The notes under the pieces: model-generated
Seen by the model: only the letters and a program-made list of their open reading frames with translations
Database searches by the model: none
What the model was told of the DNA's origin: nothing
NCBI GenBank assembly: GCA_025450255.1
Contig: JANWHV010000103.1
Coordinates: forward strand, 1 to 5,600
Origin: Chloroflexota bacterium
Lineage (GTDB): Bacteria > Chloroflexota > UBA5177 > JANWHV01
Length of the DNA stretch: 5,600 nucleotides
Direction of reading: 5' to 3'
In this document: in pieces, positions 1 through 5,600 of the stretch
How the letters are laid out: every line of letters starts with the position of its first letter
How positions within the stretch are numbered: position 1 is the first letter of the stretch
Program-made: the position numbers and the translations under genes

Positions 1-1343
1 CTGATCTGGCCGATCGCCGCGCCGACCGCGTTGGCAACCTGATAGTAGGGCGGGCGGATCGCCGTCAACGCGCCGATCCGGTCACTTACCAGAATGCTGC
101 CGCCGCCGACCACCAGCACCGGCGCCGGCTCCGGGGTGAGCAACATGCGGTCGCACGCCCTCTCCACCATGGTGTCGATCGCCCGCACGGCGCGATCGAC
201 CAGGCCACGGTCGAGCGCCGCCACCCTGGCCGCGTCGCCCAGGTCGGCCATCCCCGCCGCCACCACGATGTCGGTCGCGGTGAGCGTCTCGCCGCCGAAC
301 ACCCGGCCCTCGGTCACGATGCGGTAGCCCACGCTTTGCGGACCCACGCTGAGCGGCTGGCCGCCGTCGCCCCCTTCCACCAGCGATCCGCCGCCCAGGC
401 CAATGCTCATCACGTCCGGCATGCGGAAGTTGGTGCGCACGCCCCCCACCTCGATCGCCGTACCGGCCTCGCGCGGGAAACCGTGGTGCAGGGCGCCGAC
501 ATCCGTGGTGGTGCCGCCGATATCGGCCACCAGCGCCTCGCGCAGGCCGGAGAGGAAGGCGGCGCCGCGCATGGAGTTGGTCGGCCCAGAGGCGAAGGTC
601 AGCACCGGGAAGCGCTTGGCGTAGTCCGCCGCCATCAAGGTGCCGTCGTTCTGGGTCAGGAACAGCGGCGCGTCGATGCCGGCTGCCGCCAGCGCCCGCA
701 CGAAGGCGTCGACGGCGCGGGCGCCCAGCGGCCGCAGGCAGGCATTGAGGATCGCCGCGTTCTCGCGTTCCAGCAGCCCGACGCGGCCAATCTCCTCGGA
801 GAGCGTGATCCGCGCGCCCGGGATCTCGGCGGCCATGATCTCCCCTGCCCGGCGCTCCATGTCTGGATTGATCGGCGAAAACACGGCGCTGATCGCCACC
901 GCCATGATGCCGCGCTCGCGGATCCGGGCGGCGATATGGCGCAGCTCGCCCACATCCAGGGGCGAGATCTCGCGGCCATCGAACTCATGGCCGCCGTGCG
1001 CCATGAAATAGCAGTTGCCCACCGCGTCGCGCAGATCGGCCGGCCAGTCGACCATCGGCGGCAGCGCCGTGGTGGCCGGAAGACCCAGGCGCACGGCGGC
1101 GACAGGCGCCAGATCCCGCCGCTGCACCACGGCGTTGGTGAACTGCGTAGTGCCGATCATCACGGCGGCGATCTCGCCGGTTTGCACGCCGGACTGCTCG
1201 AGCAAGCTGAATAGCGCCGCGGTAATGCCCGAGGTAATGTCGGCGGAGTTGTTCTGCTTGACCCAATTGAGCACCTGAGCGCCGTCCATGATCACGGCGT
1301 CGGTATTGGTGCCGCCGACATCGATGCCGATCCTGTACCTCAT
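1..1343 (-). CDS. Hydantoinase/oxoprolinase family protein (HyuA-like ASKHA fold), 3' end outside window
   Basis: Translating the minus strand from the ATG at 1343 gives 447 uninterrupted residues running off the left edge. Visible motifs are a phosphate-binding loop IGIDVGGTNTDAV (residues 5-17), the family signature EEIGRVGLLEREN (183-195), a second phosphate loop DIGGTTTDVG (274-283), SIGLGGGS (313-320) and VVGGGS (411-416). This order matches Hydant_A_N followed by the Hydantoinase_A domain. Characterised relatives open cyclic amide rings (hydantoins, 5-oxoproline), usually with ATP, in the cytoplasm. The NTDAV form of the first loop and the neighbouring DUF917 gene suggest the compact class of about 510-520 residues rather than the roughly 700-residue HyuA that pairs with HyuB, so perhaps 70 residues are missing here. 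The start is set by an ATGA overlap with the upstream gene and a GGAAG ribosome-binding site 9 nt before it. The family is certain; the substrate is not known, and an acyl-hydrolysing or regulatory role cannot be excluded. Confidence 0.93.
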   Translation of the reverse strand, partial: MRYRIGIDVGGTNTDAVIMDGAQVLNWVKQNNSADITSGITAALFSLLEQSGVQTGEIAAVMIGTTQFTNAVVQRRDLAPVAAVRLGLPATTALPPMVDWPADLRDAVGNCYFMAHGGHEFDGREISPLDVGELRHIAARIRERGIMAVAISAVFSPINPDMERRAGEIMAAEIPGARITLSEEIGRVGLLERENAAILNACLRPLGARAVDAFVRALAAAGIDAPLFLTQNDGTLMAADYAKRFPVLTFASGPTNSMRGAAFLSGLREALVADIGGTTTDVGALHHGFPREAGTAIEVGGVRTNFRMPDVMSIGLGGGSLVEGGDGGQPLSVGPQSVGYRIVTEGRVFGGETLTATDIVVAAGMADLGDAARVAALDRGLVDRAVRAIDTMVERACDRMLLTPEPAPVLVVGGGSILVSDRIGALTAIRPPYYQVANAVGAAIGQI

Positions 1344-2473
1344 GCCCGCCCACTTCCATCCATGTGTTGCCCGGAAACATGCCCGTCTTCGAGGGCGCCG
1401 AAGGGCCGATAGTCCATGTCGTAGCCGAAGGCCCGCGGCCCGACCACCGCCAGCCCGGCGGGCGTGGTGAGCTTAGGGTCGGCGGCGAAGGCGAGCACGC
1501 AGACACGCAGCCCGTAGCGCAGCACCTCGGTGCCGATGGACTCGCCCGAATCGTCGTCCACCATGCAGATAAGGTCCGGCACCGTGATCAGCACCCGTTC
1601 GTCGCGCCAGGCCACCAGGTTCTCATTCTGGATCGCCACGCGGAGCACGCTGCCGGCGTCTGCCTCAAAACCCTGGACGATCGCCGTACCGCGCGCGAAG
1701 CCACCCGTCGTCTCGCGTTTGAGGTCCACGATCTTGCCGCGGAACAACAGCTGGGCGCCCAACGGCGCCAGCGCTTCCTCGACCCGCCTCTTTTCGCGCT
1801 GGGCGCGGCGCACGGCGACGCCAATGCGGTAGGCCAGCGTGTAGCTGCCCCAGATCCCGGTCTCCTTGAGCTGCCGGCCGCGCAATACCGGCATGGCCAG
1901 GCCGGCCGAGCCGCCCATCGCCACCGTGACCACCCGGCCCAGCCGTTCGGTCCACAGCGGATCGCGGGTAGCGGCCAGGATCAGCACGTTGCCCTTCTCG
2001 TCGGCCAGCGCCGAGGGCGTGGTGGAGACGCCGCCGATATTAAAGGTGTCCATCTGCAACTCGGGAAAGGCGCGGCCCATGGGGTCGGCGTCGATCACCG
2101 GCAGCCCCACGCGCGCCGCCACTTCCAGGGGCGTCATGCTGTTCCCGCCCCCGATCTCGCCGCAGACCACGGCGCGCGCCTTCTCGCCCAGATACCGCTC
2201 GATGGCGCGGAAGGCGGCCGTCGCCTCGCTGCCGCGCGTCAGCTTCTCGATGCTCACGGTGGGCGCGCCCATGCCCGATACGCTGATCAGCAGATCGTCG
2301 TCGCCGGCGGCATCGGGCGGAATGATGCTGATCTCGGCGCCGTTCCGGATCGCCAACTGCACCACCAGCTTGCCCAGGTAGGGGTTGCCGCCTCCCCCCG
2401 TGCCGAGCACGCCCGCGCCCACGGCGATATGTTCCACATCCTCGGTGGTCAGGGTCCACGCGGTCTCGCTCAT
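1340..2473 (-). CDS. DUF917 family protein (S-methyl-thiohydantoin desulfurase-like)
   Basis: This is a complete 377-residue protein, close to the usual length of about 360 for the family. The N-terminal domain shows the family hallmark GAGVLGTGGGGNPYLG (residues 19-34), then GEIGGGNS (105-112) and DADPMGRAFPE (128-138), rich in acidic and glycine residues that could form the active site. The C-terminal domain carries KIVDLKRETTGGFARG (247-262), VPDLI (298-302) and the closing RYGLRV...GPRAFGY segment (319-351). There is no signal peptide or membrane segment, so it is probably cytoplasmic. DUF917 proteins commonly sit beside hydantoinase/oxoprolinase genes. From memory, Pfam renamed the family after an S-methyl-thiohydantoin desulfurase, so ring desulfuration or hydrolysis is a reasonable but unproven role. 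The reading frame stays open to 2854, but that extension only shadows the permease gene. The ATG at 2473 is preferred because it has a GAGGT site, forms an ATGA overlap with the permease stop, and puts the hallmark at the usual place. Confidence 0.93.
   Translation of the reverse strand: MSETAWTLTTEDVEHIAVGAGVLGTGGGGNPYLGKLVVQLAIRNGAEISIIPPDAAGDDDLLISVSGMGAPTVSIEKLTRGSEATAAFRAIERYLGEKARAVVCGEIGGGNSMTPLEVAARVGLPVIDADPMGRAFPELQMDTFNIGGVSTTPSALADEKGNVLILAATRDPLWTERLGRVVTVAMGGSAGLAMPVLRGRQLKETGIWGSYTLAYRIGVAVRRAQREKRRVEEALAPLGAQLLFRGKIVDLKRETTGGFARGTAIVQGFEADAGSVLRVAIQNENLVAWRDERVLITVPDLICMVDDDSGESIGTEVLRYGLRVCVLAFAADPKLTTPAGLAVVGPRAFGYDMDYRPFGALEDGHVSGQHMDGSGRA
1353..1357 (-). promoter_or_regulatory. 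Ribosome-binding site GGAAG for the hydantoinase/oxoprolinase gene
   Basis: GGAAG on the minus strand lies 9 nt before the ATG at 1343, within the end of the DUF917 gene. Together with the ATGA overlap it fixes the start of the hydantoinase-like protein just before its first phosphate loop. G-rich sequence between this site and the ATG could also contribute. Confidence 0.5.
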
Positions 2474-3363
2474 GCTACCTCGGGATCTAAGAAGTCGCGT
2501 AACCCGTCGCCCAGCAGGTTGAACGCAAGTACGGAAACGGCAAGGGCGGCGCCCGGGAAGGCGGCCATCCACCAGGCATCTTGCAGGTGGTTCTGCGCGT
2601 CGGCGATCATGGTGCCCCATTCGGGGTCCGGCGGCTGCATGCCCAGACCCAGGAAGCTCAGGCCGGAGGCGGCCAGGATCGCGTACCCCACGTCCAGGCT
2701 CATCTGCACCAGGATGGGGGCGACCGTATTTGGCAGGATGTGCCGCCAGAGCATGCGCGGCGTGGCCACGCCGAGCGCGCGCGCCGCCTCCACGAAGTCC
2801 AGGGCGCGGATCTGCAGCACCTGGCCGCGCGCCAGCCGCGCGTACCACGGCCACCAGACGACGGCCAGCGAGAGCATCAGGGTATTGAGGCCGGGACCGA
2901 TCGAGGCGCTGACCGCCTCCGCCAGGATAAAGCTGGGGAAGGCGAGGAACACGTCGGTGACGCGCATGATCGCTTCATCCGTGATGCCGCCGAACAGCCC
3001 GGCCAGGGCGCCCAGCACCGTGCCGATCGCCACGCCGGACACCAGCACCACCGCCGCCACCAGCAGCGAGACCCCGGCTCCGGCCAGCACGCGGCTCAGC
3101 ACGTCGCGGCCAATCTCATCCGTGCCGAAGGGATGGGCGCCGCTGGGGCTCGCCAGTAACTGGCTGTAACTGGGCACGATCGGATCGTATGGCGCCAGCA
3201 GGCCGCCGAAGACCGCCACCACCAGCAGCGCGATCAGCAAGATCAGCGCCATCATATTGAGCGGATTCCGCAACAGGAAGCGCCGGGCCGTGACAAGCAC
3301 GCCGGTCCGGGTAACAAAGAGCGGCGAATCGTCGATAATCTCCGCGGTGGTCGAGTCGGTCAT
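2470..3363 (-). CDS. dppC: ABC transporter permease, DppC/OppC type
   Basis: A complete 297-residue inner-membrane permease of the peptide/nickel class, expected to pair with the DppB-type subunit encoded just upstream. It has the cytoplasmic N-terminal tail typical of DppC, a first membrane segment at about 37-57 ending in LAPYDP, the family motif HPFGTDEIGRDVLSR (77-91) in the periplasmic or extracellular loop, further hydrophobic segments, the EAA loop that contacts the ATPase (EAARALG at 192-198, followed by HILPN), a SFLGLG...PEWG segment (236-250) and the C-terminal NLLGDGLRDFLDP (282-294). The ATG at 3363 is the only plausible start before M37. Its ribosome-binding site is weak (AGGGAG at 3376-3381, 12 nt away). 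It lies 27 nt after the dppB-like stop. The symbol denotes family only: such permeases carry dipeptides, oligopeptides, nickel, opines, glutathione or other small solutes, and the neighbours here suggest a cyclic amide or amino-acid derivative. Confidence 0.95.
   Translation of the reverse strand: MTDSTTAEIIDDSPLFVTRTGVLVTARRFLLRNPLNMMALILLIALLVVAVFGGLLAPYDPIVPSYSQLLASPSGAHPFGTDEIGRDVLSRVLAGAGVSLLVAAVVLVSGVAIGTVLGALAGLFGGITDEAIMRVTDVFLAFPSFILAEAVSASIGPGLNTLMLSLAVVWWPWYARLARGQVLQIRALDFVEAARALGVATPRMLWRHILPNTVAPILVQMSLDVGYAILAASGLSFLGLGMQPPDPEWGTMIADAQNHLQDAWWMAAFPGAALAVSVLAFNLLGDGLRDFLDPEVA
2477..2481 (-). promoter_or_regulatory. Ribosome-binding site GAGGT for the DUF917 gene
   Basis: GAGGT on the minus strand lies 3 nt before the ATG at 2473, inside the last codons of the dppC-like gene. 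It supports the short 377-residue start over the longer open frame. The spacing is tighter than usual, which suits re-initiation by ribosomes finishing the overlapping upstream gene. Confidence 0.6.
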
Positions 3364-3390
3364 CTGTTGAGCAGGCTCCCTGGTCGCCGG

Positions 3391-4398
3391 TTAGCGGTAG
3401 CGGATGCGCGGGTCGAGCAGCACGTAACAAAGGTCCACCAGCAGGTTGAGCAGCACGTAGAGTAGCGCCACCACGATGGTGACACCCATGATCGCCGGGT
3501 AGTCGCTGGCGGTGATCGACTCCGCGGTGTAAAGCCCGACCCCCGGCCAGGAGAAGATATATTCCACCAGCACGGCCCCACCGAGCAGATAGCCGAACTG
3601 CAAGCCGATCACGGTGACGGTCGGCAGCAGCGCGTTCCGCAGGGCGTGCCGCACTACCACGTCCCAGCGCCGCACGCCTTTGGCGCGCGCCGTCCGTATA
3701 TAGTGCTTGGCCAGGGACTCCAACATGCTGGAGCGGGTAATGCGCATCACCACCGCCAGCGGGCCTAGCGAGAGCACGAGCGCCGGCAACACCAGGTGCC
3801 AGACGGCGTTGGCAAACAGATCCAGCCGTGCCACGAGCAGCGAATCAATGGTATAAAAGCCGGTGATGCCCCGTGGTGGCGACAGCGTGGGATCGATGCG
3901 TCCGCCGGAGGGGAACAGCCCCAGGTTGTAATAGAGCAGGATCTGCAGCACCAGCGCCACCCAGAAGACCGGCAATGAGACGCCGCTCAGGGCGAGCAGG
4001 CGAGTCAGGTGGTCCGGCAGGCGGTTCCGCCCGACCGCCGCCAGGGTGCCGAGCGGGACGCCGATAGCTACCGCCAGCAGGATCGCCGCCAACCCCAGCT
4101 CCAGCGTCGCCGGCAAGAAGGCGCGCAGATCGTCGCTCACGGCGCGCTGCGTGTGCAGCGCCGTGCCGAAATCGCCGTGCGCCAGGTTCGAGATATACGC
4201 CCAGTACTGCGCGGGCAGCGACCGGTCCAGGCCGTAGGCATGGCGCACGGCCTGGACCTGGGCCGGGCCGGCGTGCGTCCCAGCCAGCAGCCGGCTGGGA
4301 TCGCCCGGCACGACATGCGAGAGCACGAAGGTCAGCAGCGAGACGCCGAACAACACGGGAACCAGCAGCAACAGCCGCCGGCCGATGAACCCGAGCAA
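3391..4398 (-). CDS. dppB: ABC transporter permease, DppB/OppB type
   Basis: A complete 335-residue inner-membrane permease that should form the translocation pore with the DppC-type partner. It begins with the classic amphipathic start FIGRRLLLLVPVLFGVSLLTF (residues 4-24), followed by VPGDP (30-34), GLDRSLPAQY (56-65) and GDFGTAL (75-81). Hydrophobic segments lie near 9-29, 101-121, 133-155, 200-220, 258-280 and 303-325. The ATPase-contacting EAA-type loop includes YIRTARAKG (233-241), and the C-terminus ends in the typical VLLDPRIRY. The start must be TTG at 4398: the only codons between it and the in-frame TAG of the upstream gene are CCG, GGG, ATT and TCG, and the TTG places the first helix exactly where relatives have it. 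A GGGGA stretch 5 nt upstream can serve as ribosome-binding site. ATT at 4404 would add only two residues. The symbol is family-level; the transported solute is not known. Confidence 0.95.
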   Translation of the reverse strand: MLGFIGRRLLLLVPVLFGVSLLTFVLSHVVPGDPSRLLAGTHAGPAQVQAVRHAYGLDRSLPAQYWAYISNLAHGDFGTALHTQRAVSDDLRAFLPATLELGLAAILLAVAIGVPLGTLAAVGRNRLPDHLTRLLALSGVSLPVFWVALVLQILLYYNLGLFPSGGRIDPTLSPPRGITGFYTIDSLLVARLDLFANAVWHLVLPALVLSLGPLAVVMRITRSSMLESLAKHYIRTARAKGVRRWDVVVRHALRNALLPTVTVIGLQFGYLLGGAVLVEYIFSWPGVGLYTAESITASDYPAIMGVTIVVALLYVLLNLLVDLCYVLLDPRIRYR

Positions 4399-4403
4399 CG
4401 AAA

Positions 4404-4408
4404 TCCCC
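4404..4408 (-). promoter_or_regulatory. Possible ribosome-binding site GGGGA for the TTG-started permease
   Basis: GGGGA on the minus strand lies 5 nt before the TTG at 4398 and 2 nt after the substrate-binding protein's stop codon. It is a weak match, but it is the only purine-rich candidate in the 12-nt gap, so it supports TTG rather than the in-frame ATT at 4404 as the start. Confidence 0.4.
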
Positions 4409-4410
4409 GG

Positions 4411-5600
4411 CTACTTCGAGAGCGCGTAATAGTCGTAGGTGTCGGTATACGACGGGTTGAGCAGATAGCCGTGTACGACGCGGCGCACGGCGGTGGTTTC
4501 CGGCAGGTCGGCGAGCCATACAGCCGCCGGATCGGCCACCAGCGCCTGCTGCGCCTTCTTGTACAGCGCGATGCGCTTGGTGTTATCCAGGGTCTTTGCC
4601 GCCTGCTCCAGCGCGGCATCGACGGTAGCGTTCTTATAGTAGCCGCCGTTGCTGCCGGCGCCGGCCACCTGGCTGGAGTCGTAGTGCGGGAAGAGCCAGT
4701 CACCGGCGTCGTTGTAGTCCGGGTACCAGTACCAGGCGATGAAGTTGGGGCGCTGCGAGGCCGGCTTGTTGCTGTAGTAGGTGCCGGTCAGGGTGGTAGA
4801 GGAGACGGGCTGGACGCTCAGGGTCAGGCCGATCTGCGAGAGCTGCGCCTGCATCACCTCGGCCGCCAGCTTCGTGGTCTCATCTTCCGCCTGGTACCAG
4901 AGCGTCAGCTTGGTCCCGCGGGCCACGCCGGCCTGGGCGAGCAGGGACTTGGCCCTGGCGAGATCGGTGGGATAGAGCATCAAGCTGTTGTCGTGTCCAT
5001 TCATGGTGCGCGGCATCGGGCCCTGGGCCTGCTTGCCGTAGCCGTGCAGCAGATCCTTGGTAAAGGCGTTGTAGTCGAAGGCGTAGAGCATGGCCTGGCG
5101 CGCCGCCGTGCTGGCAAGCGGGCCATAGACAGCCATCACCAGGCTGAGATTGCGGGCGCCATAACGCGGCGTGGCGTCAACGGTCGGGGTCGTGGCGAGG
5201 GCCTGCATATCGGAGGCGGTTAGTTGGTTGGCGATATCGGCGTCGCCACGCGCCACAAGCTCGCGCCGGGTCGCGTCCGCGGTAACGATGCGCACCAGCA
5301 CCTTTGCCACGTGCGCGCCGTGCCAGCCGCCCCAATACTTTGCATACCGCACCAGCGAGTAATTCTGGCCCGGCACGAGCGACGACAGCATGTACGGGCC
5401 GGTGCCGGCATCATGGGTCTGCAGCCAGTTATGCAGGTCCTTTGGGTGCTGCTTGATCGCGGTGGGGCTGATGATATGGGTGCCCCAGACGGACGTCATG
5501 GCCTGCGGCAGCACGGTGGACGGCGCGGTGAGCGTGAACTGGATGGTATAGGGATCGACGACCTTGATCCCCTTGGCGGTGAAGAACTGGCCGATGATGA
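4411..5600 (-). CDS. ABC transporter substrate-binding protein, family 5 (SBP_bac_5), 5' end outside window
   Basis: The reading frame is open from the right edge to a TAG at 4411, giving about 395 C-terminal residues of a family that is normally 500-560 long, so the signal peptide and roughly the first 110-160 residues are missing. The frame continues upstream of the internal GTG at 5514 (KGIKVVDPYTIQFTL at about 5574-5530 is typical family sequence), so that GTG is not the start. Family signatures include GTGPY (about 5406-5392), a YSLVRYAKYWGG strand, the ARQAMLYAFDYNAF segment, LARAKSLLAQAG, and WYPDYNDAGDWLFPHY, which resembles the conserved W-x-x-DY-x-D region near the binding cleft. 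It is expected to be a secreted or lipid-anchored receptor that delivers solute to the permeases encoded downstream. The family binds peptides, but also opines, nickel chelates, sugars and other compounds, so the ligand cannot be read from sequence. Its stop lies 12 nt before the permease start. Confidence 0.94.
   Translation of the reverse strand, partial: IIGQFFTAKGIKVVDPYTIQFTLTAPSTVLPQAMTSVWGTHIISPTAIKQHPKDLHNWLQTHDAGTGPYMLSSLVPGQNYSLVRYAKYWGGWHGAHVAKVLVRIVTADATRRELVARGDADIANQLTASDMQALATTPTVDATPRYGARNLSLVMAVYGPLASTAARQAMLYAFDYNAFTKDLLHGYGKQAQGPMPRTMNGHDNSLMLYPTDLARAKSLLAQAGVARGTKLTLWYQAEDETTKLAAEVMQAQLSQIGLTLSVQPVSSTTLTGTYYSNKPASQRPNFIAWYWYPDYNDAGDWLFPHYDSSQVAGAGSNGGYYKNATVDAALEQAAKTLDNTKRIALYKKAQQALVADPAAVWLADLPETTAVRRVVHGYLLNPSYTDTYDYYALSK

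Noticed and set aside
336..1214. A 292-codon open frame on the plus strand, opposite the hydantoinase-like gene
   Set aside because: It is rich in His, Arg and Gln with no domain. The minus strand here encodes all the hydantoinase/oxoprolinase signatures without interruption.
2474..2854. An N-terminal extension of the DUF917 protein by 127 codons
   Set aside because: The extra residues are an out-of-frame reading of the dppC-like gene. The ATG at 2473 has a ribosome-binding site, an ATGA overlap and the correct family length.
1364..3169. A 601-codon open frame on the plus strand, opposite the DUF917 and dppC-like genes
   Set aside because: Its translation is low-complexity, rich in Arg, His, Ala and Gly, with no recognisable domain. 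It lies antisense to two genes with clear family motifs and reflects scarce stops in GC-rich codons.
3364..3390. The 27-nt gap between the two permease genes as a possible regulatory site or terminator
   Set aside because: It is too short for a promoter. I see no hairpin followed by a T-run, only a weak AGGGAG ribosome-binding site candidate.
4009..5223. A 404-codon open frame on the plus strand, opposite the first permease and the binding protein
   Set aside because: It has no family motif and a composition typical of antisense frames. The opposite strand encodes well-supported transporter proteins.
4411..5514. The GTG at 5514 as the true start of the binding protein
   Set aside because: The same frame continues to the window edge with sequence typical of the family, and a start at 5514 would leave no signal peptide or first lobe.

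Overview
This GC-rich bacterial window (roughly 60-65% G+C by eye, with strongly G/C-ending codons) carries one set of tightly packed genes, all read on the minus strand. The order in transcription, from the right edge to the left, is: the C-terminal part of a family 5 (oligopeptide/dipeptide-type) extracellular substrate-binding protein, a DppB/OppB-type permease, a DppC/OppC-type permease, a DUF917-family protein (which I recall Pfam now calling S-methyl-thiohydantoin desulfurase-like), and most of a hydantoinase/oxoprolinase-family ASKHA-fold protein. The first gene lacks its 5' end and the last lacks its 3' end. The sequence does not fix the taxon. High G+C, a Dpp-type transporter and a DUF917-hydantoinase pair would fit Chloroflexota, Actinomycetota or Proteobacteria, and I do not choose between them.

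Layout: about 5600-4411 substrate-binding protein; 4398-3391 permease 1, with a TTG start 12 nt after the preceding stop; 3363-2470 permease 2, after a 27-nt gap; 2473-1340 DUF917 protein, with an ATGA overlap onto permease 2; 1343-1 hydantoinase/oxoprolinase, with a second ATGA overlap. No intergenic space exceeds 27 nt. There is no internal promoter, terminator, RNA gene, mobile element, repeat array or CRISPR that I can support.

Working model (inference): the binding protein captures a small solute outside the cell and the two permeases move it through the membrane. The DUF917 and hydantoinase/oxoprolinase proteins then act on it in the cytoplasm, most plausibly on a cyclic amide such as a hydantoin, thiohydantoin or 5-oxoproline-like ring. 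The two ATPase subunits such a transporter needs are not in the window and should lie just outside it or elsewhere in the genome. The substrate is unknown. The unusual point is that the enzyme pair is translationally coupled to the transporter, which makes this a candidate dedicated uptake-and-ring-opening module.
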